Shown here: in pieces, positions 11,268 to 23,106 of the stretch
Position numbering within the stretch: the stretch's first letter is position 1
How the letters are laid out: every line of letters starts with the position of its first letter
Assembly (NCBI GenBank): GCA_029216955.1
Contig: JANAVB010002199.1
Location: 16,371,620-16,435,619, forward strand
Source: Iris pallida
Taxonomy: Eukaryota > Streptophyta > Magnoliopsida > Asparagales > Iridaceae
DNA length: 64,000 nucleotides
Direction: 5' to 3'
Made by a program: the position numbers and the translations under genes
Notes under the pieces: model-generated
Told to the model about the DNA's origin: nothing
Databases searched by the model: none
What the model saw: the letters and a program-made list of their open reading frames with translations, nothing else

Positions 11268-12344
11268 CTACGAGAACAATGAAGGGAACTTCTCCTTCAT
11301 TTCAGACTCAAGCTCCCACGTCGACTCCTGGCCGAATGGTTTCTCCAGAGGACGCGGACTAGAGGAATAGCACGGTTGCGGAGAAGTTTATCCTTGCGCT
11401 CCAAGATTTGCACCGGCTCTTCGACATATGATAAGTCCGCCTTCAGGTCCAGCTTACCCAACTCTACCACATGTCCCGGATTGTGCACGTACTTCCGCAA
11501 TTGCGAGACGTGGAAGACGTCATGTACATCTGACAATGCCGGCGGCAAGGCGAGTTGGTAAGCTACCGGGGCGACTCGTTTCAATATATCGAATGGGCCA
11601 ACAAATTTTGGGCTCAACTTTCCTTTCGCACCGAACCGGGAAACTCCACGCATAGGCATCACCTTCAGGAATACATGGTCGCCTTCCGAGAACTCGAGGG
11701 GGCGTCGGTGCGTGTCGGCATAGCTTTTCTGCCGGCTTTGTGCTATCTTCAATCTTTCTCGTATCAACTTGACCTTCTGCACAGTCTGCTCCACCAGCTC
11801 CGGACCAAGTATCTGTCGTTCCCCGACTTCATCCCAGCAAATGGGCGATCTACACTTCCGACCGTACAAAGCTTCATACGGTGCCATTTGGATGTTGGAC
11901 TGATAGCTGTTGTTGTATGCAAACTTGGCCAGCGGTAGATGGACGTCCCAACTTGACTTCAAGTCGATCGCACAGAGTCGCAACATGTCTTCGAGAATTT
12001 GGTTCACCCGTTCTGTTTGGCCGTCAGTCTGAGGATGATAAGCTGAGCTGAACTTCAACTTGGTCCCCAGTGCTGAATGTAGACTACTCCAGAAGCGCGC
12101 TACGAACCGTCCATCCCGATCCGAGACGATAGAAACTGGGACCCCGTGCAGCCGAACTATTTCATCAAGATATTTCTGAGCAAGGCGGTCGACGCTCCAA
12201 GTAACTTTGATGGCGATAAAGTGCGCTGACTTGGTTAGTCGATCGACGATGACCCAGACGGCGTCGTTTCCCCGCGGCTTCCTCGGCAAGCCAACAACGA
12301 AGTCCATAGTGATGTGATCCTACTTCCACTCTGGAATGGCGAGG
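11268..12344 (-). pseudogene. Integrase C-terminal half of gypsy A
   Basis: This encodes the integrase catalytic core and C-terminus (MDFVVGLPRKPRGNDAVWVI, HPQTDGQTERVNQ, ALYGRKCRSPICW, then a GPFDIL…HDVFHVSQLRKY region). The reading opens at 12344 with NLAIPEWK, then a TAG at about 12322 where a Trp codon is expected. Near 11334 the frame shifts by one base: the conserved end STWELESEMKEKFPSLFS lies in another frame and stops at 11268-11270. The upstream part continues at 23107, beyond inserted element B. Confidence 0.9.
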
Positions 12345-12349
12345 TTCTT

Positions 12350-15198
12350 GTCACCCTCAATTCCCGTATTTCCCGTATTTTTTTCCGTATTTCGTATTTT
12401 TACTCGTATCTGGATTTCGGCATGTATTTTATTTTTTTCGACTTGTGGAATTTTGGTATTTCTCGTATTTTGGATTTTGGCATGGCTCGGTTTTGTTGGG
12501 TTGGTTCGGTTTGGTTTGGTTTATAGGTATTGGATCACCTTAGCCCTATGCTACCCCTCATCCCCACCACAACTCCCCCTCTTTATAACTCCACCTACCA
12601 CTCTCTCTCCTCATAACTTCTACCATTAATTTCCTTCTTCTTCTTCTTCTCCTTCCTCAACACAACTCTCCTAACCCTAGGCAAGTGCACCTTGCCACTT
12701 CATGAGAGCCCTATTTTCTTGGTTCATTTGCTAGATTAGGACATGGTGATCAATATTAGAACTTGGTGTCTTGTGATTTGAAGTCTCATTTGCTTTAGAT
12801 CTAAGTTATTTCTATTTTCGGATTTTTGCATGATTTGATCTCTTTAAGTTGGATTTTCATGGGTTTTGGTGTTTCCAAGTGGAAGAGCATTCAATTCTAC
12901 CCAAGTTGGAACTTTAGAAATCTGGATTTGGAGTTCGGATGGCCAAGTTATGATGTTTTGAAGCTTGAGTTCATCCATGGTGTTCTTGCTGTTTGGAGAA
13001 GACAGTGAGCAGTGTGCAGAGCTATTTAGCTTACGCACACTGAGCTGCGCGCGCTCTTTAGCGCTGCGTACGCAGACTTGAGTACGCTTCCTGTTGGAAG
13101 CGTGTCTCCTTCAGCGTGCGTGACTTTCACGTACACTGCTCCCTTAAGCGTGCGTGACTTTTCACCTACGCTGCTCTCTGTAGCGTGCGTGACTTTCACG
13201 TATACTGCTCCCTTGAGCGTGCGTGACTTTTTACCTACGTTGCTCTCTGTAGCGTGCGTGACTTTTCACCTACGCTGCTCTCTGTAGCGTGCGTGATTTT
13301 CACCTACGCTGCTCTTTGTAGCGTGCGTGACTTTTCACCTACGCTGCTCTCTCAGCGTGCGTGACTTTTCACCTACGCTGCTCTCTCAGCGTGCGTGACT
13401 TTTCACCTATGCTGCTCCCTCAGCGTGCGTGACTTTTCACCTATGCTGCTCTCTCAGCGTGCGTGACTTTTCACCTATGCTGCTCCCTCAGCGTGCGTGA
13501 CTTTTCACCTACGCGGCTCTCATGCGTGCGTGACTTTCGCGTACGCTGCTCCCCTGAACCCCTTGCTTAACCCATTGGCTCTTGAAGTTTTGGTCTTATT
13601 TCTTTAAGCTTGGCTTTTCTATAGTCCTGTATTTTGATATTTTATTAGATATTTTATGCCCATTTTATATCCTTACGCCTTTTTTCATAAACTTGATTTT
13701 ATTTAATATGTTTGGAATGACTATTGTACATGGCTTGGTATGACAAGGAACTAGCATAACACAACAGTGACCCGTGGTGGTGCACTCCCGACATGACAAA
13801 CCTGACATGATAGTGGCCCGTCGTGGCGCACTCCTGACAAGTACATGATTTATCTTGTAACTTGGAACTTGACCTGCCTTGACACCGTGGGTGGTTCTTT
13901 CTTGCTTGCTTGTTAAATCCACTTGTCCAGTCTTGCATCATGTCTAGGATGGGACTCCTGAGTACCACGATCAGGAATACCTACCAAAATGGATTAGGTT
14001 AATAACTAGAATAACACAGTAGTCATGAAGAGATGACACAGCTACAGGCAATCCCGTTACCTGGGCGCTCTTGGGATCTGTAGCCTGCCGTCGAGTAGGA
14101 CACATTTCCAGCGCACCGTCGAGTGTTGCACCCTCTAAGTCACCTAAGGGTACATTTGTCTCCCGGGCGATGTACCCACCTGAATTCAACCCCTAATTTT
14201 CGACCTGGATAGCCTGGATGGTCTGCAGGGCTTGTGGCTGTGGAACAATCTCACTGCATCTTGTTACTAATTAGGTCTGTGATAACCCTAGTTAGTTAAA
14301 GTAGTAAGTCGTAGGATCTGCTTGGCCGTGATTGATTGAATGAGGTATAACCAGTCTAGTCATGTCTTGATCCCATGCAAGATTGCTTCCTGTCTTGATT
14401 ACTTACATTACTTATCTTGCCGATAAATGGTGGAAAACCAAGCTCTGTTCAGATGAAGGGTTACAACCCCGGTCCTTGTTTGGTTTACGGGTTGTAACCT
14501 GGCTATCAGAATAGTTCCATGGTTATCTCGTCGTATATCATCCTGACATGTTTTCATAATTTTAGTTTTAATATTAGATTTTCTTGTGCTGATTGCTGGC
14601 TTTTGTTCTTATTTTGTGGCCCCCTTGTGGCACTTGCTCTTTCTGGGGTTGATCCAGCTAGTTTTGTGTGGCCAGATTTCGGAGCAGCTCCCGAGGATCT
14701 ACCAAGCTTCCAGCCCAATGGTGAACACTAGACGGAATCCGGGCCAAGAGTGGGTTTTCTATTTTGTTTCGCTCACTCTATTGTAAAAACTATTCTTTTG
14801 AGGCGTTTAGCCGACGAGCACCTGTTAGCTCGATGCACTTTTAATTACTGTCTGCCTACGGGCTGCAAACATGATTGACAAATCCTAGGGTTGATCATGT
14901 ATGACTGAACTCTTGCTAGTCCTAACATTTTGTAACGACTAGCTTTATGATCAGCTGAATATGTAATATTTGGGATGCCTTATTATTGTATATTTAATGA
15001 TCATACATCTTGCGACTTTACTTACTTGTTGTGATTGAGACACTAGGCTTGTTCATGACCATAAGAGACTGTTGGCTTATAAAAAACCCTCACATATCTA
15101 GACAGTCGTGACCGTATATCGAGGTGGTTTCCATTTCAATATACGTAGCTGGCTATGTCTGCCCCCGCTCTCCAGTATTCTGGTTCTGGGGCGTGACA
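12350..15198 (+). repeat. 5' LTR of gypsy B
   Basis: A 2849-bp LTR. It holds Tyr/Phe-codon-like TATTT repeats near its start, a TATA-like TTTATAAC near 12580, a ~34-bp tandem array (13035-13555), and a 3' portion (about 14030-14330) similar to the LTR of element D. It differs from the 3' LTR at roughly 2% of positions by eye, plus about two array units. Confidence 0.92.
13035..13555 (+). repeat. ~34-bp tandem array in 5' LTR of B
   Basis: About fifteen head-to-tail copies of a ~34-bp unit with the core AGCGTGCGTGACTTTTCACC followed by TACGCTGCTCTCT. Variants differ at a few positions and alternate GTAGCG and TCAGCG junctions. The array also shows internal near-symmetry (GCGTGCGTGAC…). The 3' LTR has a longer array. 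Confidence 0.9.
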
Positions 15199-15223
15199 TG
15201 GTTTAAGTGGTGGCCCATGCAGG
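15199..15223 (+). promoter_or_regulatory. Presumed primer-binding site of B
   Basis: Directly after the 5' LTR comes TGGTTTAAGTGGTGGCCCAT, where reverse transcription should be primed. It begins TGG, as a tRNA complement must, but does not match the usual TGGTATCAGAGC of tRNA-iMet well. The nearly identical sequence follows the 5' LTR of element D. Confidence 0.55.
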
Positions 15224-15331
15224 TCTTGTAAATCAAGATGTGTGGGGGTTTACCAGATAGATGTCTCAATCAGTACTCGTCCTTGATCTCTGTTCGTATC
15301 TTCTGAATCCCTGGATTCTTGCCCTGATCCT

Positions 15332-17152
15332 GTGCTTATATCATTGATCTGTCCTGGTCCTTTCCTTATTGTTCCCTGTGTCGTCTTCTTTAGCGGCACT
15401 GTACCTGGTCCTACCGATCGACGAGGTGGAACACATCCTGCGGAACAGCAGCAACCCGGAGATCAAGTCCAGCATTCTGGGGTAGCCTCCAGAGTTGTGC
15501 CTACTGGAGGAGAGTCACCAGTTCGGCCCATCCAGCCCGCAGAGCCAGATGATGGTACCTTAGTAGGCCTCATCAGAACCTTGATAGCTTCCCAGGATCG
15601 TCGAAGCGACGCCCTGCACCAGACAGTTCAAGATGCTTTGACCCGAGGCGGACATCCAGGGAACCAGGCGGCGAACAGCTTCAAGCGATTGAACCCTCCT
15701 TTCTTCGACGGCACCGAGGATGCGATTGCCGCGGATACATGGCTTCAGGATACCGAGGTGATTCTGGAAGCAGCTAGGACACCTGAGAATAAGAAGGTGG
15801 CAGTGGTACGCTTGCAGTTGTTGGATTTAGCTCGCAATTGGTGGGCGACGCAGGCCATGGGATTAGTGGCACCCATTGTTTGGGCAGTATTTAGGGAGAG
15901 ATTCCAGACGAAGTATTTCGATGCTGTGGCTCGGTACGACCTGCAGACCAGATTTACCAACTTGAAGCAAGGAGGCAGATCAGTCGACAGTTATGCATCG
16001 AAGTTTTCTAGGCTCAGTAGGTTTGCCCCCACCTTGGTGGCGACCGAGTTTGATAGGGCCCAGCGGTTCCAGCAGGGACTGTATTTGGAGATCTTGTTGG
16101 CGGTTGAGCAGTTCGAGCACCAGACGTTCGATGCAGTCTTGAGAACAGCTAGGAGGCATGAGTATACCTCCCAGAGGATCGTGGATAGGACCGAAAGTAG
16201 GAAGCGGTCCCACAGTCAGATGCACCAATCATCAGCTCCAGCCCCGGCAGCTAGGGGATTGACCATTGGAACTCCGAGGCGGGCGGCCTCAGTAACGTCG
16301 GTTCAGCATTCGACCCCGACGTACCCACAGCAGCAGAAGCAGAAGCAGACTTCCGCGATAGGATGTTCTCATTGCGGGAAGCCAGGGCATATGGTGGCAG
16401 ATTATCGCAGGGCGCAGGGATTGTGCCTAGCGTGTGGAGCAGCAGATCATAGGATTGGGGCTTGCCCGAATAGGGGTGGTTCATCAGCATCCAACCCTTC
16501 TAGCTTTTCGGTGAGAGGACCGGCCCCAGCACCAGTTCAGCAGCAGCAGTATCAGTCTTCGAGGCCCTTGCCGCCTCAGTCTCAGGCATTCCAGCAACAA
16601 CACCCCCAGCAGTATGCACAAGCCCAGGCTCAGAACCAGAATAGGCAGAGAGGTTTCCAGCAGATGGGACCAGCAGCCAGAGGACAAGGTCAGGCCATGA
16701 TGATGGCTATGGAAGAAGAAGTTACACCAGGTGAGGTAGTGGCAGGTACTATTCTCGTCAACTCCTTTCCAGCTTCGGTATTGTTTGATTCTGGTGCATC
16801 GCATTCATTCATGTCTGCACGATTCGCGACACGGATAGGATTGGAGCCCGAGTCATTATCAGTGAGGCTCAATATACTTACTGGTAATGGTCATGTGGGA
16901 GTAGATCGAGTGTTTTCCTTGTGTCGGATCGTAGTTAGCGGTAGGGAGTTCCCCGCTAGATTCATAGAGTTTTCTATGGCAGACTATGATGTAGTCCTAG
17001 GCATGGATTGGTTGAGGAACCAGTATGCTAGGATAGACTGCCATATTGGCAGAGTTGTCTTTAGTATCCCCGGCGAGCCAGAGTTTTCGTTTTCCAGAGG
17101 CGCAGTGGAGCCGTCTTCTCCAGCATTGCGGATGGCAGTAGCAGCAGTGTAG
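15332..17152 (+). pseudogene. Gag-protease region of gypsy B
   Basis: Gag capsid-like sequence (residues ~95-290: KRLNPPFFDGTEDA, WWATQAM, FQTKYFDAVARYD) is followed by two zinc knuckles. The first (CSHCGKPGHMVADY, ~residue 350) has Tyr in place of the final Cys. The second (CLACGAADHRIGAC) is intact. The aspartic protease follows with LFDSGASHSF and VVLGMDWL. The ORF ends at TAG 17150-17152, yet the frame reads straight on into the RT leader [17 protein letters not shown], so this is a premature stop in a Gag-Pol polyprotein. The first Met is uncertain. Confidence 0.92.
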
Positions 17153-18679
17153 TTACCCCGGATAGTTGAAGAGTTTCCAGATGTCTTTCCAGAGGAGCTT
17201 CCAGGGATGCCGCCAGAGCGGGAGATTGAGTTCACTATAGATTTGATTCTCGGGACAGTACCAGTATCAGAGCGAGTCTACAGGATGGCGCCTTCAGAGT
17301 TGGAGATTTTATACAAGATGATTGAAGAACTGAGGACCAAGGGATTCATCCGTGCAAGTGGATCGCCTTGGGGAGCCCCGATGCTTCTTGTGAAAAAGAA
17401 GGATGGTACGTCCAGGCTACGTGTTGATTATCGTACCTTGAATTCGGTGACAATCAAGAACAGATACCCTCTTCCGAGGATAGATGACTTGTTTGATCAG
17501 CTCAGAGGGGCTTCAGTGTTTTCGAAGATCGATTTACGGTCGGGATACCACCAGATCAGAGTCAGAGAGCAGGACATCCCGAAGACAACATTCAGATCGA
17601 GGTATGGGCATTGGGAGTTCCTTGTTATGCCCTTTGGAGCGACCAATGCGTCGGCCGTATTCATGGACCTCATGAATCGCATTTTCATGCCTTACTTGGA
17701 TCAGTTTGTGATTGTGTTCTTGGATGACATCCTGGTCTACAGAAAGAGTGAAGCAGAGCATGAGCAACATCTCAGAGTCGTCCTCCAGACGCTTAGGGAG
17801 CATCAGTTGTACGCCATGTTCAGTAAATGCGAGTTCTGGCTCGATCGTATTTCGTACTTGGGTCATATCATTACCCGAGGAGGAGTGGAAGTGGATCCCC
17901 AGAAGATTGTGGCTATCGAGTCATGGCCGGTACCCAGCTCAGTGGCAGAGGTTAGCAGTTTCCTTGGATTGGCCGGCTACTACCGGCGGTTCGTTTCAGA
18001 TTTCGTAAGGATTTCAGCGCCGATGACCCAGTTGACCCGCAAGGATGTGCCGTTTGTTTGGACAGCAAAGTGTCAGGAATCATTTGAGAAGTTGAAGCGA
18101 GGTTTGATCACGGCTCCCATTCTCACCCTTCCAGATGGGATCGGAGGATTCACAGTTTATTACGACGCTTCAGGCAGAGGATTGGGGTGTGTCTTGATGC
18201 AGCATGGGAAGGTAATATCTTATACGTCACGTCAACTACATGATCATGAGAAGAATTATCCGACCCACGACTTGGAATTGGCGGCGGTAGTGTTTGCTTT
18301 GAAGTTGTGGAGACACTACTTGTACGGAGATAGAGTGGAGATCTTTACTGATCATAAGAGCCTGAAGTATGTTTTCACCCAGAAGGACCTTAATATGCGG
18401 CAGAGAAGATGGCTCGAGCTACTAGTGGATTATGATGTGGATTTGCAGTATCATCCCGGGAAGGCCAACGTTGTAGCAGATGCATTGAGCAGGAGAGCCG
18501 GAGTTTATCTTCTGACGGCGCAACCAGAATTATTGGCAGATCTTCAGAAGATGGGAATTGAAGTGGTTCTTCCAACCAGCGTGGCATTGATGGCCAGTCT
18601 ACAGGTTCAGTCCAGCATAGTTGAGAGAATCCGGATGGCGCAGTCAGCAGATTCCAAGATCCAGCGACTCAGAGCATAG
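17153..18679 (+). pseudogene. Reverse transcriptase-RNase H of gypsy B
   Basis: RT motifs in order: [50 protein letters not shown] and the catalytic [11 protein letters not shown]. RNase H follows: [39 protein letters not shown] and [13 protein letters not shown]. It lies in the same frame as the Gag-protease segment. It ends at TAG 18677-18679, before YEAERRPELR, where a Gln codon would fit. Ty3/gypsy order (RT before integrase). Confidence 0.95.
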
Positions 18680-20044
18680 TATGAAGCAGAAAGAAGGCCA
18701 GAGTTGCGTATCCATGAAGATGGTACACTTTGGCACGGCACTCGTCTTTGTGTGCCTAGTGGAGATATCAGACAGGAAGTCATGGTAGAAGCCCACAGTT
18801 CGCAGTATTCTATTCATCCGGGTGGTACAAAGATGTACCGTGACATTCGTCAGCATTTCTGGTGGAATGGCATGAAGAGGGAGATAGCCCAGTTTGTCTC
18901 TCGGTGTTTGGTTTGCCAACAGGTTAAAGCTGAACATCAGAGGCCCGCTGGACTTCTTTAACCCTTACCGATCCCAGAATGGAAATGGGAACATATAACC
19001 ATGGATTTCGTGACCGGATTGCCCAGATCTCCGGCCGACAGAGATGCTATTTGGGTAATTGTGGACAGGCTTACCAAGGTGGCACACTTTCTCCCATTCA
19101 AGGTTGGACAGTAGACGACGCAGTTAGCAGAGATGTATCTCAGGCAGATCGTCAGGCTTCACGGTGTGCCAGTCAGCATCACCTCGGACAGGGATTCAAG
19201 ATTTACCTCACACTTTTGGCGCAGCTTGCAGAAGAGTTTGGGGACTCGCCTTCAGTTCAGCTCAGCTTATCACCCGCAGACGGATGGTCAATCAGAGCAT
19301 ACAATCCAGACTCTTAAAGATATGTTGAGATCTTGCACCCTTGACTTCGGTGGTTCATGGAAGAATCATCTGCACCTGGTGGAATTCTCGTACAACAACA
19401 ATTATCAGGCCAGTATCCAGATGGCACCCTTCGAGGCTCTTTATGGCAGGAAGTGCAGGTCCCCGCTAGCATGGGACGATGTCGGGGAGAGACAGATGCT
19501 CGGACCCGAATTGATTTCCCAGACGATTGAAGTGGTCAGGAAGGTCAGAAATCACCTCCGAGTTGTCCAGGACCGCCAGCGCCATTGGGCCGATGCTCAT
19601 CGGCGTCCCTTAGAATTTGCTGTCGGCGACCATGTATTCCTTAGGATCTCGCCTAACCGTGGCGTCATTCGCTTCGGCGTGCGAGGAAAGCTTAGTCCTA
19701 GGTATATAGGGCCGTTCGATATTCTAGAGCGAGTAGGAGATGTATCCTATCGTCTCGCTCTTCCGCCGTCGCTAAGTGAGGTACATGATGTATTCCATGT
19801 GTCCCAATTACGACAGTATATTCCGGACCCGAGCCACGTCCTAGACCATTCGGAATTGGTTGTTGGTACCAACCTTTCGTATGAGGAGAGGCCCGTGTCT
19901 ATTTTGGACCGGAGGAAAAAGATACTCAAGAACAAGACTATTAAATTAGTCCGTATTGCTTGGGGTCATCACTCTCTAGGTGAGTCAACGTGGGAGCGTG
20001 AGAACGACATCCGATCGCGATATCCCTACCTGTTTGACTCGTGA
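18680..20044 (+). pseudogene. Integrase of gypsy B with chromoviral-type C-terminus
   Basis: The HHCC zinc domain ([31 protein letters not shown]) is followed by a TAA at 18959-18961 within [12 protein letters not shown]. The catalytic core follows: [37 protein letters not shown] further TAG lies near 19111 (VGQ*TTQLAEMY). The C-terminus includes GPFDILERV, HDVFHVSQLRQY and STWERENDIRSRYPYLF, ending at TGA 20042-20044. Each stop differs from a plausible codon by one transition. No intact product is possible. Confidence 0.93.
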
Positions 20045-20149
20045 GGTATAATGTCTTTCTTATGCCTTATATTTTCTCTTCCTTGCTTGCATTGTATGAT
20101 TGAACTGCTTAGTGTAGCTTGTCGTGACAATCTCTAGCTCCTTGATTAA

Positions 20150-20185
20150 ATTTCGAGGACGGAATTCTTTTAAGGTGAGTAGAGT
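20150..20185 (+). promoter_or_regulatory. Polypurine-tract region of B
   Basis: Immediately upstream of the 3' LTR lies AAGGTGAGTAGAGT, preceded by TTTCGAGGACGGAATTC. Element D has the matching layout, TTTCGAGGACGAAATTTTTG then AAGGTGGGTAGGA, just before its 3' LTR. This is the plus-strand priming position. Confidence 0.6.
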
Positions 20186-23101
20186 TGCCACCCTCATTTC
20201 CCGTATTTCCTGTATTTTTTCCTGTATTTCGTATTTTTACTCGTATCTGGATTTCGGCATGTATTTTATTTTTTTCGACTTGTGGAATTTCGGTATTTCT
20301 CGTATTTGGGTTTTGGCATGGCTCGGTTTTGTTGGGTTGGTTCGGTTTGGTTTGGTTTATAGGTATTGGATCACCTTAGCCCTATGCTACCCCTCATCCC
20401 CACCACAACTCCCCCTCTTTATAGCTCCACCTACCACTCCCTCTCCTCATAACTTCCACCATTAATTTCCTTCTTCTTCTTCTTCTCCTTCCTCAACACA
20501 ACTCTCCTAACCCTAGGCAAGTGCACCTTGCCACTTCATGAGAGCCCTATTTTCTTGGTTCATTTGCTAGATTAGGACATGGTGATCAACATTAGAACTT
20601 GGTGTCTTGTGATTTGAAGTCTCCTTTGCTCTAGATCTAAGTTATTTCTATTTTCGGATTTTTGCATGGTTTGATCTCTTTAAGTTGGATTTTCATGGGT
20701 TTTGGTGTTTCCAAGTGGAAGAGCATTCAATTCTATCCAAGTTAGAACTTTGGAAATCTGGATTTGGAGTTCGGATGGCCAAGTTATGATGTTTTGAAGC
20801 TTGAGTTCATCCATGGTGTTCTTGCTGTTTGGAGAAGACAGTGAGCAGTGTGCAGAGCTATTTAGCTTACGCACACTGAGCTGCGCGCGCTCTTTAGCGC
20901 TGCGTACGCAGACTTGAGTACGCTTCCTGTTGGAAGCGTGTCTCCTTCAGCGTGCGTGACTTTCACGTACACTGCTCCCTTGAGCGTGCGTGACTTTTCA
21001 CCAACGCTGCTCTCTGTAGCGTGCGTGACTTTCACGTATACTGCTCCCTTGAGCGTGCGTGACTTTTCACCTACGCTGCTCTCTGTAGCGTGTGTGACTT
21101 TTCACCTACGCTGCTCTCTCAGCGTGCGTGACTTTTTACCTACGCTGCTCTCTGTAGCGTGCGTGACTTTTCACCTACGCTGCTCTCTGTAGCGTGCGTG
21201 ACTTTTCACCTATGCTGCTCTCTCAGCGTGCGTGACTTTTCACCTACGCTGCTCTCTCAGCGTGCGTGACTTTTCACCTATGCTGCTCCCTCAGCGTGCG
21301 TGACTTTTCACCTATGCTGCTCTCTCAGCGTGCGTGACTTTTCACCTATGCTGCTCCCTCAGCGTGCGTGACTTTTCACCTACGCAGCTCTCATGCGTGC
21401 GTGACTTTTCACCTACGCAGCTCTCATGCGTGCGTGACTTTCGCGTACGCTGCTCCCCTGAACGCCTTGCTTAACCCATTGGCTCTTGAAGTTTTGGTCT
21501 TATTTCTTTAAGCTTGGCTTTTCTATAGTCCTGTATTTTGATATTTTATTAGATATTTTATGCCCATTTTATATCCTTACGTCTTTTTTCATAAACTTGA
21601 TTTTATTTAATATGTTTGGAATGACTATTGTACATGGCTTGGTATGACAAGGAACTAGCATAACACAACAGTGACCCGTGGTGGTGCACTCCCGACATGA
21701 CAAACCTGACATGGTAGTGGCCCGTCGTGGCGCACTCCTGACAAGTACATGATTTATCTTGTAACTTGGAACTTGACCTGCCTTGACACCGTGGGTGGTT
21801 CTTTCTTGCTTGCTTGTTAAATCCACTTGTCCAGTCTTGCATCATGTCTAGGATGGGACTCCTGAGTACCACGATCAGGAATACCTACCAAAATGGATTA
21901 GGTAATAACTAGAATAACACAGTAGTCATGAAGAGATGACACAGCTACAGGCAATTCCGTTACCTGGGCGCTCTTGGGATCTGTAGCCTGCCGTCGAGTA
22001 GGGCACATTTCCAGCGCACCGTCGAGTGTTGCACCCTCTAAGTCACCTAAGGGTACATTTGTCTCCCGGGCGATGTACCCACCTGAATTCAACCCCTAAT
22101 TTTCGACCTGGATAGCCTGGATGGTCTGCAGGGCTTGTGGCTGTGGAACAATCTCACTGCATCTTGTTAGTAATTAGGTCTGTGATAACCCTAGTTAGTT
22201 AAAGTAGTAAGCCGTAAGATCTGCTTGGCCGTGATTGATTGAATGAGGTATAACCAGTCTAGTCATGTCTTGATCCCATACAAGATTGCTTCCTATCTTG
22301 ATTGCTTACATTACTTATCTTGCCGATAAATGGTGGAAAACCAAGCTCTGTTCAGATGAAGGGTTACAACCCCGGTCCTTGTTTGGTTTACGGGTTGTAA
22401 CCTGGCTATCAGAATAGTTCCATGGTTATCTCGTCGTATATCATCCTGACATGTTTTCATAATTTTAGTTTTAATATTAGATTTTCTTGTGCTGATTGCT
22501 GGCTTTTGTTCTTATTTTGTGGCCCCCTTGGGGCACTTGCTCTTTCTGGGGTTGACCCAGCTGGTTTTGTGTGGCCAGATTTCGGAGCAGCTCCCGAGGA
22601 TCTACCAAGCTTCCAGCCCAATGGTGAACACTAGACGAAATTCGGGCCAAGAGTGGGTTTTCTATTTTGTTTCGCTCACTCTATTGTAAAAAATATTCTT
22701 TTGAGGCGTTTAGCCGACGAGCACCTGTTAGCTCGATGCACTTTTAATTACTGTCTGCCTACGGGCTGCAAACATGATTGAAAAATCCTAGGGTTGATCA
22801 TGTATGACTGAACTCTTGCTAGTCCTAACATTTTGAAACGACTAGCTTCATGATCAGCTGAATATGTAATATTTGGGACGTCTTATTATTGTATATTTAA
22901 TGATCATACATCTTGCGACTTTACTTACTTGCTGTGATTGAGACACTAGGCTTGTTCATGACCATAAGAGACTGTTGGCTTGTAGAAAACCCTCACATAT
23001 CTAGACAGCCGTGACCGTATATCGAGGTGGTTTTCATTTCAATATACGTAGCTGGCTATGTCTGCCCCCGCTCTCCAGTATTCTGGTTCTGGGGTGTGAC
23101 A
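20186..23101 (+). repeat. 3' LTR of gypsy B
   Basis: A 2916-bp LTR, 67 bp longer than the 5' copy. Most of the excess is in the ~34-bp tandem array (about 20890-21455), consistent with two added units. It starts TGCCACCC (the 5' copy has TGTCACCC) and ends GGGTGTGACA. Confidence 0.92.
20890..21455 (+). repeat. ~34-bp tandem array in 3' LTR of B
   Basis: Same unit as at 13035-13555, with about two more copies. One extra unit is the CGCAGCTCTCATGCGTGCG variant, present twice near the right edge here and once in the 5' LTR. The copy-number difference must have arisen after insertion or during reverse transcription. Confidence 0.88.
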
Positions 23102-23106
23102 GTTCT

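Larger units (their letters stand above)
12350..23101 (+). mobile_element. Ty3/gypsy retrotransposon B, plus strand, nested in A
   Basis: It is flanked by GTTCT (12345-12349 and 23102-23106). LTRs (12350-15198 and 20186-23101) begin TGTCACC or TGCCACC and end GTGACA. Removing it reconnects the integrase zinc-finger part of A to its catalytic core. The plus-strand interior (15199-20185) carries gag, protease, RT, RNase H and integrase. Four in-frame stops leave it without an intact polyprotein. It is related to the autonomous partner expected for element D. Confidence 0.95.
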
